Made by a program: the position numbers and the translations under genes | Origin: Flavobacterium undicola | GTDB lineage: Bacteria > Bacteroidota > Bacteroidia > Flavobacteriales > Flavobacteriaceae | NCBI RefSeq assembly: GCF_009909155.2 | Contig: NZ_JAAAPM020000002.1 | Coordinates: 62,001 to 126,000 of the forward strand | Length of the DNA: 64,000 bases | Direction of reading: 5' to 3' | Notes under the pieces: model-generated | Database searches by the model: none | The model's input: only the letters and a program-made list of their open reading frames with translations | What the model was told of the DNA's origin: nothing | Shown here: positions 25,346-34,009 of the stretch, piece by piece | Numbering within the stretch: position 1 is the first letter of the stretch | Layout: the number at the start of each line of letters is the position of its first letter

Positions 25346-26266
25346 TTAAATAACTCTCATTCCCGTATCATTCACTTTACACACATGAATTTCATAAGGT
25401 AAATTCATCGTATCGTAAACGGCACTCATGCCTTGGGCAATTTTATCTGCGGTTGCTTTTCCTCTGCTTAATGCAAAAATAGAAGGACCGGAACCTGAAA
25501 TTCCTGAACCTAAAGCTCCATTTTCTAAAGCCGATTGTTTGATTAAATCAAAACCGGGAATCAATACGCTTCGCAACGGTTCTACTATTTCGTCATGCAA
25601 CGAACGTCCGATTAAATCGTAGTCCTGAGTGTACAATCCAGCGATTAATCCACCTACATTTCCCCATTGCGTAATCGCGCTTTTTAGAGAAACTGTTTGT
25701 TTTAATACCGAACGTGCATCAGATGTTTTTAGTTCAATTTGTGGGTGAATTACGGTTGCAAACAATTCGTCAGGACTATCAATTTTGATGATATCCAAAG
25801 GATTTGAACTTCTAACCAACGTAAATCCACCTAAAAGGGCAGGGGCAACGTTGTCAGCATGTGCATTTCCGGAAGCTAATTTTTCGCCTTGCATTGCAAA
25901 TTTCACTAACTCTTTTCTGGTAAATGGATTGCCTAATAATTCATTGGCAGCAAAAACTGCTCCCGCCGAACTGGCAGCCGAACTACCAATACCGCTTCCG
26001 GCTTTGATGTGTTTGTAAATTTCGATTTCGAAACCAAAATCGGCATCTACTTCTTCCAGCATGGCTAATAAAGCGACTCCCGCAACGTTTTTTTCGGTTT
26101 CCAATGGTAAATTAGCACCCTCAATTTTGGTGATGCGAATGCCTTTTTCAGCCGTTTTTCGAACAATCATTTCGTCTCCTACATTGTCTAAACACAATCC
26201 CAGAACGTCAAATCCACAGGAAAGGTTGGCAATAGTTGCAGGGCAAAATACTTTTACTTCATTCAT
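25346..26266 (-). CDS. thrB: Homoserine kinase
   Basis: ThrB, a GHMP kinase, phosphorylates homoserine with ATP to O-phospho-homoserine. The 306-residue protein carries the GHMP phosphate loop IKAGSGIGSSAASSAGAVFA at about residue 88-107 and the C-terminal ENGALGSGISGSGPSIFALS loop. The N-terminus VKVFCPATIANLSCGFDVLG is typical. It stands between thrA and thrC in pathway order, 158 bp after thrA; that gap is filled by an 8-bp-periodic repeat. Identity is firm. Confidence 0.97.
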   Translation of the reverse strand: MNEVKVFCPATIANLSCGFDVLGLCLDNVGDEMIVRKTAEKGIRITKIEGANLPLETEKNVAGVALLAMLEEVDADFGFEIEIYKHIKAGSGIGSSAASSAGAVFAANELLGNPFTRKELVKFAMQGEKLASGNAHADNVAPALLGGFTLVRSSNPLDIIKIDSPDELFATVIHPQIELKTSDARSVLKQTVSLKSAITQWGNVGGLIAGLYTQDYDLIGRSLHDEIVEPLRSVLIPGFDLIKQSALENGALGSGISGSGPSIFALSRGKATADKIAQGMSAVYDTMNLPYEIHVCKVNDTGMRVI

Positions 26267-26274
26267 TTTTTATG

Positions 26275-26420
26275 AGTTTCTGAGGGACTAAGTTTCTGAG
26301 ATTCTAAGTTTAAAGACTTAGTACCTTAGTTGCTTAGCAACTTGTTTTTAAAAGCTTTTAAGTTCCTGAGTCGCTAAGATTTTATTCTTAGAGCCTTAGC
26401 AACTTAGTATCTTAGTGACT
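26275..26420. repeat. 8-bp-periodic CTnAG tract between thrA and thrB
   Basis: Most of the gap follows a period of 8: CTGAGGGA-CTAAGTTT, CTGAGATT-CTAAGTTT, CTTAGTAC-CTTAGTTG, CTTAGCAA, later CTTAGAGC-CTTAGCAA and CTTAGTAT-CTTAGTGA. The fixed CTNAG core alternates with a variable triplet. No reading frame or hairpin terminator stands out. Confidence 0.7.
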
Positions 26421-26424
26421 TATT

Positions 26425-28872
26425 CTAAACATTTCCAATTCTAATTACATCGGCAAAAATTCCCGAAGCCGTAACCGCTGCTCCGGCGCCAGCACCTTTT
26501 ATCAATAAAGGTTGGTCTACATAACGGTCAGTGAAGAATAAAACAATATTGTCTTTTCCTTCTAAGTTGTAGAAAGGGTGGTCTTTTGGAATGAATTGCA
26601 AACCTACGCTCGCTTTTCCATTTTCAAATTGAGCCACAAATTTCAATCTACTGTCTTTTTGTATGGCTTCCGCCAAAATACCTTCGAAATGGCTGTTGTA
26701 CGTAATTAACGATTTGAAAAACTCCTCGTTATTAGCTGTATCCATACATTCTTTTGGTAAGAAAGCCTGGTTTTCAATATCTTCAATTTCCATTTTGTAA
26801 CCGCTTTCGCGAATTAGAATCAGGATTTTTCTGGCAACGTCAATTCCGCTTAAGTCAATTTTTGGATCAGGCTCAGTAAATCCTTGAACTCCTGCTTCTT
26901 TAACCACATCGTGGAATGAATTATTTTTGTCGAAATTGTTAAAGATAAAGTTCAAACTTCCTGATAAAACCGCCTGGATTTTATGCACTTTATCACCAGA
27001 TGCGATTAGGTTTTTAACTGTGTCAATAATTGGTAATCCCGCACCAACATTGGTTTCAAACAAGAAAGGTGCGTTGTATTGTCTTGATAATTTTTTCAGG
27101 TTTTTGTAATTGTCATAAGCCGAAGCACAGGCAATTTTGTTACAAGTTACCACACCCACACTTTGTTTTAAGAAGTGTTCGTAAGTAGCAGCCACATCGG
27201 CATTAGCCGTGATATCTACAAAAATAGAGTTACGTAAGTTTAATGTTGTAACTTTTTCAATAAACAATTCTCTGTTAGCCGCTTCTCCGTTTTCAAGAGC
27301 CGCTTGCCAAGAGTCTAAATCGATTCCGTCTTCGTCAAAATACATTTTTCTTGAATTTGACAAAGCCGTAACGCGTACGTTTATTTTTAGATTTTCTTTT
27401 AGGAATTTCTTTTGTTGGTGGATTTGCTCAATGAATTTCTCACCTACATTTCCAACACCCATCACGAATAAATTCAGCTGTTTGGTGTTTTCCTCAAAGA
27501 AGTTTTCGTGCAAAGTATTCAAGGCTTTCTTAACGTCTCTTTCGTTAATTACTGCCGAGATATTTCTCTCTGAAGCACCTTGAGCAATCGCTCTGATGTT
27601 TACGTTATTTTTACCCAAAGTACTAAACATTCTTCCGCTTAGTCCCTGGTGGTTTTTCATGTTTTCGCCCACTAATGCAATGATGCATAAGTTTTTCTCC
27701 ACAATGCATGGATCGATTTTGTTTTGAGCAATTTCGATTTCAAATGCTTTGTTGATAGCATTTTCGGCAACTTCGGCATCAGAATTCAAGATTCCAATAC
27801 AAATTGAGTGCTCAGAAGAAGCCTGAGTGATGAAAATTACATTGATACTTTCATTCGACAACACTTCGAAAAGTCTTTTTGAAGAACCGGAAACTCCGAT
27901 CATTCCAGGACCTTCCAGTGTAATCAAAGTAATGTTGTCAATATGACTAATTCCTCTTACCGGATTTCCATTCGAAGTAGAAACATCAGAAATGTAAGTT
28001 CCTTCAGCTTCCGGTTCGAAAGTGTTTTTGATATGAATTGGAATATTCTTTCTTAAAACCGGTTGAATTGTTGGTGGATATAAAACTTTGGCACCAAAAT
28101 GTGACAACTCCATTGCTTCCTGATACGAGATAGTTGCAATAGGTTGGGCTTGTTTTACAATTTTAGGATTAGCAGTAAACATTCCGTTTACGTCAGTCCA
28201 AATTTCCAATTCGCTGGCGTTTAATGCTCCGGCAATAATAGCTGCAGTGTAATCTGATCCGCCGCGACCTAGAGTAGTATTGATTTCGTCTAAAGAAGAA
28301 GCTATAAAACCAGGCATAACCACTACCTGAGAGTCATTCGCACTAAAAAATGCAGTAGTCAGCAAGTTAGTTACTTCGAAGTTTACGGCAGCTTTTCCGT
28401 AATTGTTGTTGGTTTTAATCAACTCACGGCTGTCTTTGTAGCTGCTGTTTTTTAAATTTTGCTTTAAAGATTCGGCAATGATGTAAGATGAAAGTAATTC
28501 GCCAAAACTTAAAATAGTATCAGATGTTCTCGCAGATAATTCGCCAAGAAGGAAACAGCCATCTAAAATAGTTTCAAGATGATTGATGATTCTTTTAATG
28601 TGGCTTAATAAGCTGCTTTGTTCGCTTACAGGAATTAATTCTTTTAAAGCGTCTAAGTGTTTTTTCTCAATTTCGGCAACGATGTCTTTGTAACTTTCAT
28701 CATTAGAAGCTGCTTTTGAAGCTGCTAATTGCAATAAATCGGTTACTTTGCTAAGGGCAGAAACAATAACAATTAGTTTGTCTTTTTTAGCTTTGTTGAG
28801 AACGATATCTAAAACTAGTTTTATATTTTTTGCATTGGCTACCGAAGTTCCGCCAAATTTTAATACTTTCAT
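26425..28872 (-). CDS. thrA: Bifunctional aspartokinase / homoserine dehydrogenase
   Basis: ThrA catalyses the first and third steps from aspartate to threonine. The 815-residue protein has the aspartokinase domain (1-290; LKFGGTSVANAKN at the start, GRGGSDYTAAIIAGAL near 210), two ACT regulatory domains (about 305-455; LEGPGMIGVSGSSKRLFEVL and VGENMKNHQGLSGRMFS), and homoserine dehydrogenase (about 460-815; MGVGNVGEKFIEQI, VGAGLPIIDTVKN, GVQGFTEPDPKIDLSGIDV). The length equals the E. coli ThrA class. ACT domains suggest threonine feedback. It is first in thrABC, preceded by a leader peptide and a TTTTTG-N17-TATTTTTG promoter at 29075-29105. Confidence 0.97.
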   Translation of the reverse strand: MKVLKFGGTSVANAKNIKLVLDIVLNKAKKDKLIVIVSALSKVTDLLQLAASKAASNDESYKDIVAEIEKKHLDALKELIPVSEQSSLLSHIKRIINHLETILDGCFLLGELSARTSDTILSFGELLSSYIIAESLKQNLKNSSYKDSRELIKTNNNYGKAAVNFEVTNLLTTAFFSANDSQVVVMPGFIASSLDEINTTLGRGGSDYTAAIIAGALNASELEIWTDVNGMFTANPKIVKQAQPIATISYQEAMELSHFGAKVLYPPTIQPVLRKNIPIHIKNTFEPEAEGTYISDVSTSNGNPVRGISHIDNITLITLEGPGMIGVSGSSKRLFEVLSNESINVIFITQASSEHSICIGILNSDAEVAENAINKAFEIEIAQNKIDPCIVEKNLCIIALVGENMKNHQGLSGRMFSTLGKNNVNIRAIAQGASERNISAVINERDVKKALNTLHENFFEENTKQLNLFVMGVGNVGEKFIEQIHQQKKFLKENLKINVRVTALSNSRKMYFDEDGIDLDSWQAALENGEAANRELFIEKVTTLNLRNSIFVDITANADVAATYEHFLKQSVGVVTCNKIACASAYDNYKNLKKLSRQYNAPFLFETNVGAGLPIIDTVKNLIASGDKVHKIQAVLSGSLNFIFNNFDKNNSFHDVVKEAGVQGFTEPDPKIDLSGIDVARKILILIRESGYKMEIEDIENQAFLPKECMDTANNEEFFKSLITYNSHFEGILAEAIQKDSRLKFVAQFENGKASVGLQFIPKDHPFYNLEGKDNIVLFFTDRYVDQPLLIKGAGAGAAVTASGIFADVIRIGNV

Positions 28873-28932
28873 TTTGTTTGTTTTATTTTAAAAATGCAAT
28901 ACTTTATATACACCCAACACCTTTCTTCTAAT

Positions 28933-28992
28933 AAAAAAAGTATGTATCAATCAGGATTATATGTAATGATGAATACCCCTAAGGGGTAGTAG
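28933..28992 (-). promoter_or_regulatory. Candidate attenuator region before thrA
   Basis: On the minus strand, TACCCCT-T-AGGGGTA (28989-28975, overlapping the leader stop codon) is followed by GTATTCATCA (28976-28967) that can partly pair with TGATACATAC (28949-28940; 4+4 bp around a 2-nt mismatch) directly before a run of seven T (28939-28933). The two structures share GGGGTAT bases, so they exclude each other. The folding is by eye and the terminator stem is weak. Confidence 0.5.
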
Positions 28993-29065
28993 TAGTTGTA
29001 ACAGAAATTGAAACCCAAATTTGAGTTTTTATCGAAGAGTGATATGTAGTTCTGCTGTTTGTCAT
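28979..29065 (-). CDS. thrL: Threonine-rich leader peptide of the thr operon
   Basis: A 28-codon frame starts with ATG at 29065 (MTNSRTTYHSS), passes IKTQIWVSISV, and ends V-T-T-T-T-T-P with TAG at 28979-28981. Nine of 28 residues are threonine, five consecutive at the end (ACA ACT ACT ACT ACC). It lies 106 bp before thrA, directly behind a strong promoter, and a hairpin overlaps its stop. By analogy with enterobacterial thrL, ribosome stalling at the Thr run when charged tRNA-Thr is scarce would allow readthrough into thrABC. Position, composition and promoter support this strongly; the RNA switch itself is inferred. The symbol is by analogy. Confidence 0.8.
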   Translation of the reverse strand: MTNSRTTYHSSIKTQIWVSISVTTTTTP

Positions 29066-29074
29066 AATAGTTCC

Positions 29075-29105
29075 CAAAAATACAGTTTTTTATAAAAAGC
29101 AAAAA
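29075..29105 (-). promoter_or_regulatory. Promoter of thrL-thrABC
   Basis: On the minus strand TTTTTG (29105-29100), a 17-bp spacer, then TATTTTTG (29082-29075): a good Bacteroidota consensus. The expected start is near 29069, so the leader-peptide ATG at 29065 would be almost at the 5' end of the RNA. Confidence 0.7.
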
Positions 29106-29526
29106 CCTTTATTGGGTTTTTGTGAATAATTTTAAAAAAAGAGCAAATATATGTTTTTACAGTCTTTAATTATAGCTATTCGGCTTTAAATTTTCTGAAA
29201 TAGCCTGTTTTTTGTGAAAATAATTGATGTAGAATGTGTTTTAGAACTTTGGATTTAATTGCTTGAAGTTTGAAAAGAAGTCCATGGCTTGGTTTGATGC
29301 TGTTAAGTTAAGCTGTTAATGAAATTCTTAAAAACGGTTCTCGATACAAATTTTCAGAAAAAGCTGTTCGCATTATCATTTAAAATTGTATCGAGAAGCT
29401 TTTTTGAAAAAAAAGTTATTGATATTACTTAATCAAAATCGGTAGATTCGAACTGACGAGACAATAAAGTTTCACGATTTAGGAGTATTAATTTTTAAAA
29501 TAACTTTAACATGAAATAAAAAAAAG
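29106..29526. other. Gene-free spacer between thr promoter and DUF47 gene, with a hairpin
   Basis: About 420 bp without a supportable gene. TTCTCGATACAA (29338-29349) and TTGTATCGAGAA (29386-29397) form a perfect 12-bp inverted repeat with a 36-nt loop, followed by GCTTTTTTG, like a terminator or REP-type relic. TCGAACTGACGA (29447-29458) also occurs at 63160-63171, pointing to shared decayed repeats. Confidence 0.55.
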
Positions 29527-29534
29527 TATTTTTG
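29527..29534 (+). promoter_or_regulatory. -7 element of the DUF47-pit operon
   Basis: TATTTTTG fits TAnnTTTG, 23 bp before the ATG at 29558, with TTTA 18 bp upstream at the -33 position. Confidence 0.55.
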
Positions 29535-29557
29535 CTATCTAAAAAATAAAGTAAAAA

Positions 29558-30202
29558 ATGTCAATAAACAGTATTTTCCAATTTTTAGTACCAAAGGATA
29601 AAAAATTCTTTCCACTTTTTGAAGAAGCTTCTAGTAATTTGATTGAGTTGGCTTCTAATTTACACGAAGCTGTAAACCTACCTTTGAAAGAGAGAGAAGT
29701 TCTTTTTCATAAAATTGATGAATTAGAGCAAAGGGGAGAAGACATTACACGTCAGACGAACTTAGAATTGAGTAGAAACTTTATTACTCCGTTTGATAGA
29801 GAAGACATCCACTCTTTGGTTACTTCTATTGATAATGTTGCCGATCGTTTGCACGGTGCTTCAAGTATTATGCGTTTGTACCAGGTGGATAAGATTACTA
29901 AATCAATTCGAAAATTGACAGAAATTAATCTTGAAGCTTGTCAAAATATCGATGTTGCGGTAAAAGAATTGAGAGATTTTAAAAATGCACATAAAATTAA
30001 AGCGGCTTGTGCTAAAATTTCTAAGTTAGAAAACAAATCTGATAATGTTTATAACAAAGCGGTTTTTGAAATTTTCGAAAACGAAACAGACGCTAAGAAC
30101 ATCATTAAATACAAAGAAGTATTATCTATTCTGGAATCGGCTACAGACAAATGTAAGAGTGTAGCGAGCGTTTTAGAATCTATTTCGGTTAAACATTCTT
30201 AA
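29558..30202 (+). CDS. DUF47/PhoU-like phosphate-transport accessory protein
   Basis: This 214-residue all-helical cytoplasmic protein matches the DUF47 (TIGR00153, PhoU-like) family, which is routinely encoded next to Pit phosphate transporters and thought to regulate them. The N-terminus (SINSIFQFLVPKDKKFFPLF) is characteristic, followed by three long helices with HKIDELEQRGEDITRQTNLE, FDREDIHSLVTSIDNVADRL and a repeat-like ISKLENKSDNVYNKAVFEIF. It ends 29 bp before the pit gene, so the two form an operon from the box at 29527. Confidence 0.92.
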   Translation: MSINSIFQFLVPKDKKFFPLFEEASSNLIELASNLHEAVNLPLKEREVLFHKIDELEQRGEDITRQTNLELSRNFITPFDREDIHSLVTSIDNVADRLHGASSIMRLYQVDKITKSIRKLTEINLEACQNIDVAVKELRDFKNAHKIKAACAKISKLENKSDNVYNKAVFEIFENETDAKNIIKYKEVLSILESATDKCKSVASVLESISVKHS

Positions 30203-30231
30203 TTTAATTTATTTTTTGAAGTAATTAACGT

Positions 30232-31563
30232 ATGACTTTACTTATCACAATTATAGTTTTAGCACTTATTTTTGATTACATAAATGGTTTTCATGATGCT
30301 GCTAATGCTATTGCAACAGTAGTTGCTACAAAAGTATTGACTCCTTTTCAGGCAGTTGTTTGGGCTGCTTTTTTTAATTTTTTAGCCTATTGGGTTTTTG
30401 GTTTTGGAGTAGCTGATACAGTAGCAAAAACAGCTCACACCATGGAGATTAATCTGGTTGTGATTCTGGCTGGTGTTATTGCTGCCATTTGTTGGAATTT
30501 ATTGACCTGGTGGTTAGGAATTCCTTCGAGTTCTTCCCATACTTTAATTGGAGGTTTTGCAGGAGCAGCAGTTGCTCATGCTATAGCAGTACATGGTTTT
30601 TCAGCTTATATAGGCGAAGATGGCGCTACACATTACTGGTACGAAATTGTAAGTTGGTACAAGGCAGGAAAAGACGGTGGGATGCCTTCAGGGGTTATTA
30701 TCATTATTGCTTTTATTGTTTTGGCACCTTTGTTAGGAGTGTTTGCTTCTTATTTAATATCGATTTGGTTGTTAAATGCTTCACGCAAAGTTATTGGTCC
30801 TAAAATATTTACAGTAGCTTTAATGATTGCAACTATTTGGTTTGTTAGTGCTCAGATGGTTTCATTTGATGCTATTGAAAAACCTCGTTTTGAATCTCAT
30901 TTTTGGAGTGTAATTTTTGATTCACACAACATTAAATGGTTTTTAGTTGCCTTTATTATATTGACCGTTAGTTTGTTTTGTTTGATATTCAGTAGTTTGA
31001 ATCTTCATCAGGCTGAGGGGGCATTAAAGAAAATGCAATTGTTATCATCTGCGGCTTTTAGTTTAGGACACGGTGGAAATGATTCACAAAAGGTTATGGG
31101 TATTATTGCTGCGGCTGTAGCAGTATATATCAATACAAATCCGGGTGTTCACATGGATTCTTGGTTAGATGTTGTTTTGCCTAATGAGGATTTAGGGGTA
31201 AAAGGAGTAATGCCAGGATGGATTCCGCTTGCTTGTTATACTGCTATTGCAGCGGGTACTTTAAGTGGTGGTTGGAAAATTGTAAAAACAATGGGGTCTA
31301 AAATTACCAAAGTAACTTCTTTTGAAGGAGTTGCAGCTGAAACAGCTGGGGCTTTGACCTTGTATTTTACGGAACATTTAAAAATTCCAGTATCTACAAC
31401 TCATACAATTACCGGTTCTATTATTGGAGTTGGATTAACAAAAAGAGTTTCTGCAGTACGATGGGGAGTGACGGTTAGTTTGATTTGGGCTTGGGTTTTA
31501 ACCATACCAATTTCGGCACTTTTAGCAGCCATTTGTTACTATGCATTAAGTCTTTTCTTGTAA
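30232..31563 (+). CDS. pit: Low-affinity inorganic phosphate transporter, Pit family
   Basis: Pit transporters take up metal-phosphate complexes by proton or sodium symport in the inner membrane. The 443-residue protein has 10-12 hydrophobic segments and both PiT signature repeats: FDYINGFHDAANAIATVVAT at residue 14-33 and, in the second half, SLGHGGNDSQKVMGIIAAAV near 280. IPSSSSHTLIGGFAGAAVA and IPVSTTHTITGSIIGVGLTK are the paired inner motifs. It follows the DUF47 gene and ends in a 44-bp perfect palindrome at 31575. Identity is firm; substrate preference is by family. Confidence 0.95.
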   Translation: MTLLITIIVLALIFDYINGFHDAANAIATVVATKVLTPFQAVVWAAFFNFLAYWVFGFGVADTVAKTAHTMEINLVVILAGVIAAICWNLLTWWLGIPSSSSHTLIGGFAGAAVAHAIAVHGFSAYIGEDGATHYWYEIVSWYKAGKDGGMPSGVIIIIAFIVLAPLLGVFASYLISIWLLNASRKVIGPKIFTVALMIATIWFVSAQMVSFDAIEKPRFESHFWSVIFDSHNIKWFLVAFIILTVSLFCLIFSSLNLHQAEGALKKMQLLSSAAFSLGHGGNDSQKVMGIIAAAVAVYINTNPGVHMDSWLDVVLPNEDLGVKGVMPGWIPLACYTAIAAGTLSGGWKIVKTMGSKITKVTSFEGVAAETAGALTLYFTEHLKIPVSTTHTITGSIIGVGLTKRVSAVRWGVTVSLIWAWVLTIPISALLAAICYYALSLFL

Positions 31564-31574
31564 AAATATTTTAT

Positions 31575-31618
31575 AAAACACAAAAGCCATCCGACGCGTC
31601 GGATGGCTTTTGTGTTTT
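31575..31618 (+). terminator. 44-bp perfect palindromic terminator after pit
   Basis: From AAAACACAAAAGCCATCCGA (31575) the 22-base arm is mirrored without mismatch to 31618; the centre GACGCGTC has no true loop. The T-rich 3' side gives a terminator. It sits 11 bp after the pit stop and ends 20 bp before the next start codon. Confidence 0.85.
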
Positions 31619-31638
31619 GTGCCTTTAAAGTTAGTTTT

Positions 31639-32487
31639 ATGTTGTATTTGTTATTGAGTATTATATGTAGTGTTTCGGTAGGAGTGATTTTTAAAATAGC
31701 TCGTAAATGGTCTACCAATGCAAAGCAAATCGTTTTGTTTAATTACTTTTTTGCTTTACTACTATGTTATTTTACTTTCTCTCCAGATGTGCAAACAATC
31801 ACTGCAGAAGCTCCATTTCTGCTCTTTATAAGTTTAGGGATTTTGTTGCCGGTTGTTTTTCTGTTTTTAATTGCTTCTATCAAAAATATCGGAATTGTAA
31901 AAACCGATGCAGCTCAACGATTATCGTTGTTTGTGTCTATTGTGGCAGCTTGGTTGCTTTTTAAAGAGGTGTTTTCGATTGCTAAATTAATCGGAATTAC
32001 AATTGGTTTTCTGGCTTTGTTTTGTGTTTTGAATAAAACAGCTGATAACACAAAAAAGGATTTGAAATATCCTGTTTTAGTGTTTTTGGGTTTTGGTATT
32101 ATTGATATTTTGTTCAAAAAAGTAGCTGCTTTTACTGCAATTCCTTATACGACTTCTTTATTTTTGATTTTTAGTATTGCTTTCTTTTGTATGATTTGTG
32201 CGGTGTTGTACGAAATGATAGTGAAAAAGAAACCTTTCGAACTTAATAATTTACTTTTTGGTTTCCTGGTGGGCTGTTTTAACTTCGGAAATATTTTGTT
32301 TTATTTGAAAGCACATCAAGCTTTCTCGACAAATCCATCCACTGTATTTGCGGGAATGAATATAGGAGTTATCTTGCTGGGAAGTATAGTAGGTATAGTT
32401 GTTTTTAAAGAAAAATTATCAAAACTAAACTATTTAGGGCTTGTTTTAGCCCTGTTTTCAATAGTGTTTATAGTGGTTTCAGCTTAG
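31639..32487 (+). CDS. EamA-like (DMT superfamily) transporter
   Basis: The protein from ATG 31639 has 282 residues and about ten hydrophobic helices in two halves, the layout of EamA/DMT permeases. The first half contains [20 protein letters not shown] and the end-of-half [20 protein letters not shown]; the second ends [20 protein letters not shown], the recurring FKE-x-L-x-x-x-x-x-x-G motif. An upstream ATG at 31603 lies inside the pit terminator and is rejected. The substrate is unknown. It converges on the RimK fusion gene, with a 4-bp overlap of the stops. Confidence 0.85.
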   Translation: MLYLLLSIICSVSVGVIFKIARKWSTNAKQIVLFNYFFALLLCYFTFSPDVQTITAEAPFLLFISLGILLPVVFLFLIASIKNIGIVKTDAAQRLSLFVSIVAAWLLFKEVFSIAKLIGITIGFLALFCVLNKTADNTKKDLKYPVLVFLGFGIIDILFKKVAAFTAIPYTTSLFLIFSIAFFCMICAVLYEMIVKKKPFELNNLLFGFLVGCFNFGNILFYLKAHQAFSTNPSTVFAGMNIGVILLGSIVGIVVFKEKLSKLNYLGLVLALFSIVFIVVSA

Positions 32488-33860
32488 AGTTTTGTTGTTT
32501 CTATTTTGAAATTTTTTTCGATAGCCTTGATCATTTCGCCTGCGATATCTTTGTTAGTTGCTGTTTCGATTCCTTCAAGACCAGGAGAAGAGTTAACTTC
32601 GAGTAATAGAGGGCCTTTTGAAGAGCGAATAATGTCTACACCAGCTACTTTTAAATCCATGGCTTTAGCGGCCTTAATAGCGATTCTTTTTTCGTCTGCA
32701 GTTGCTTTTATAACTGATGCTGTTCCGCCAAGATGAATATTAGCTCTAAATTCTCCAGGCATAGCTTCACGCTGGATAGTAGCTACTACTTTTCCATCTA
32801 CCACAAACAGACGTAAGTCTTTTCCATTGGCTTCTTTGATGAATTCTTGTACAAGTATATTAGCATTTAAACTTTTGAAAGCGTTAATAACACTTTCAGC
32901 CGCTTTTTTAGTTTCGGCTAATACTACTCCTTTTCCTTGAGTTCCTTCAAGTAATTTGATGATTAAAGGCGAACCTCCAACCATTTTTATTAAATCGTCA
33001 GTGTCTAAAGGGGAATTAGCAAAACCAGTTGTCGGAATATCAATTCCGCTATTCAGAAGTAATTGTAGTGAATATAATTTATCTCGTGATTGTGTTATAG
33101 CTGTAGCAGAATTTAAGCAAAACACCTTCAGAGCTTCAAATTGTCGTGTTAAAGCACAGCCGTAAAAGGTGATACTTGGTCGAATTCTAGGGATAATGGC
33201 GTCAAATTGATTTAATATTTTTCCTCCACGATAATGGATCTCAGGGGTTTTAGCATCCAGTTTGATGTAGCATTCTTTGATGTTTAAAAAGTGCATTTCA
33301 TGACCGCGCATTTCGCCTGCTTCCATGATTCTTTTGTTGCTGTACAATTCAGGATTACTGGCTAGTAAACCAATGCGTAATCCACTAGGTGCTTTTTCTG
33401 AATTTTTATAAATTTCTTTTAAGCTGTCTGAAGTGGGTTGTCCCAATAAAAATCGTTGCTCCGGATCAACAAGAATTCTTCCGCTCATAGCTTCACGACC
33501 TAAAAGCATACGGAAACCCATAGTGTCTCTATTGGTCAAAGTCATTTCTATAGGCCATATTGTGTCGCCAATTTTCAGATTGGTTTGAATAACATAGCGT
33601 TGTTCTCTGAATCCGCTAGAGCTTTTTACGATTCTTTTGTCTACTAAAGGAGCTTCGCAATGAATAATTGTCTTAGAGTTGTTTTGGATAGGATTAATAT
33701 CAAATTTAACCCAATTCGATTCGTTTTTGATAAAGGGCGCAATGTTAATAGCGTGTAGGGCAGAGGTTTTTGCTCCCGAATCTACTCTGGCTTTTATTGT
33801 TGGAATTCCTAATTCCGGGAAAGAACACCACTCTTCGCTACCTACGACAACTTTATTCAT
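32484..33860 (-). CDS. rimK: RimB-like aspartyl protease domain fused to RimK-type ATP-grasp ligase
   Basis: RimK adds glutamates to the C-terminus of ribosomal protein S6 or makes poly-glutamate. This 458-residue version has an extra N-terminal domain (1-150) of the RimB/retropepsin-like type: [20 protein letters not shown] with D27-S-G, then [15 protein letters not shown]. The ATP-grasp domain follows (about 160-458): [55 protein letters not shown], and [17 protein letters not shown] with the metal-binding E and N. In many bacteria rimB and rimK are separate genes. The substrate in this lineage is inferred. It starts with ATG 33860 on its own transcript. Confidence 0.9.
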   Translation of the reverse strand: MNKVVVGSEEWCSFPELGIPTIKARVDSGAKTSALHAINIAPFIKNESNWVKFDINPIQNNSKTIIHCEAPLVDKRIVKSSSGFREQRYVIQTNLKIGDTIWPIEMTLTNRDTMGFRMLLGREAMSGRILVDPEQRFLLGQPTSDSLKEIYKNSEKAPSGLRIGLLASNPELYSNKRIMEAGEMRGHEMHFLNIKECYIKLDAKTPEIHYRGGKILNQFDAIIPRIRPSITFYGCALTRQFEALKVFCLNSATAITQSRDKLYSLQLLLNSGIDIPTTGFANSPLDTDDLIKMVGGSPLIIKLLEGTQGKGVVLAETKKAAESVINAFKSLNANILVQEFIKEANGKDLRLFVVDGKVVATIQREAMPGEFRANIHLGGTASVIKATADEKRIAIKAAKAMDLKVAGVDIIRSSKGPLLLEVNSSPGLEGIETATNKDIAGEMIKAIEKNFKIETTKL

Positions 33861-33949
33861 TGTGATTTTTTATTGAAATTTAGACTGTTTTGTTAAAACG
33901 CCAAATGTAGTTATTTGTTCTGAAAATAAACGCCAATTGTGTTAAAAGA

Positions 33950-33986
33950 ATAAACCCGTTAAGTTATGAAAACGTAACGGGTTTAT
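33950..33986 (-). terminator. Terminator after clpC
   Basis: ATAAACCCGTTA (33950-33961) pairs perfectly with TAACGGGTTTAT (33975-33986) across 13 nt, 24 bp after the clpC stop. On the minus strand it continues TCTTTTAACAC, a modest T tract. Confidence 0.7.
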
Positions 33987-34009
33987 GTTGTATTGTGAAG
34001 GGCTTGGGA

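Noticed and set aside
28898..28912. ACACCCAAC near the thrA start, similar to the MITE end
   Set aside because: Only nine bases match ACACCCAACGGGTTA; too short to count as a copy.
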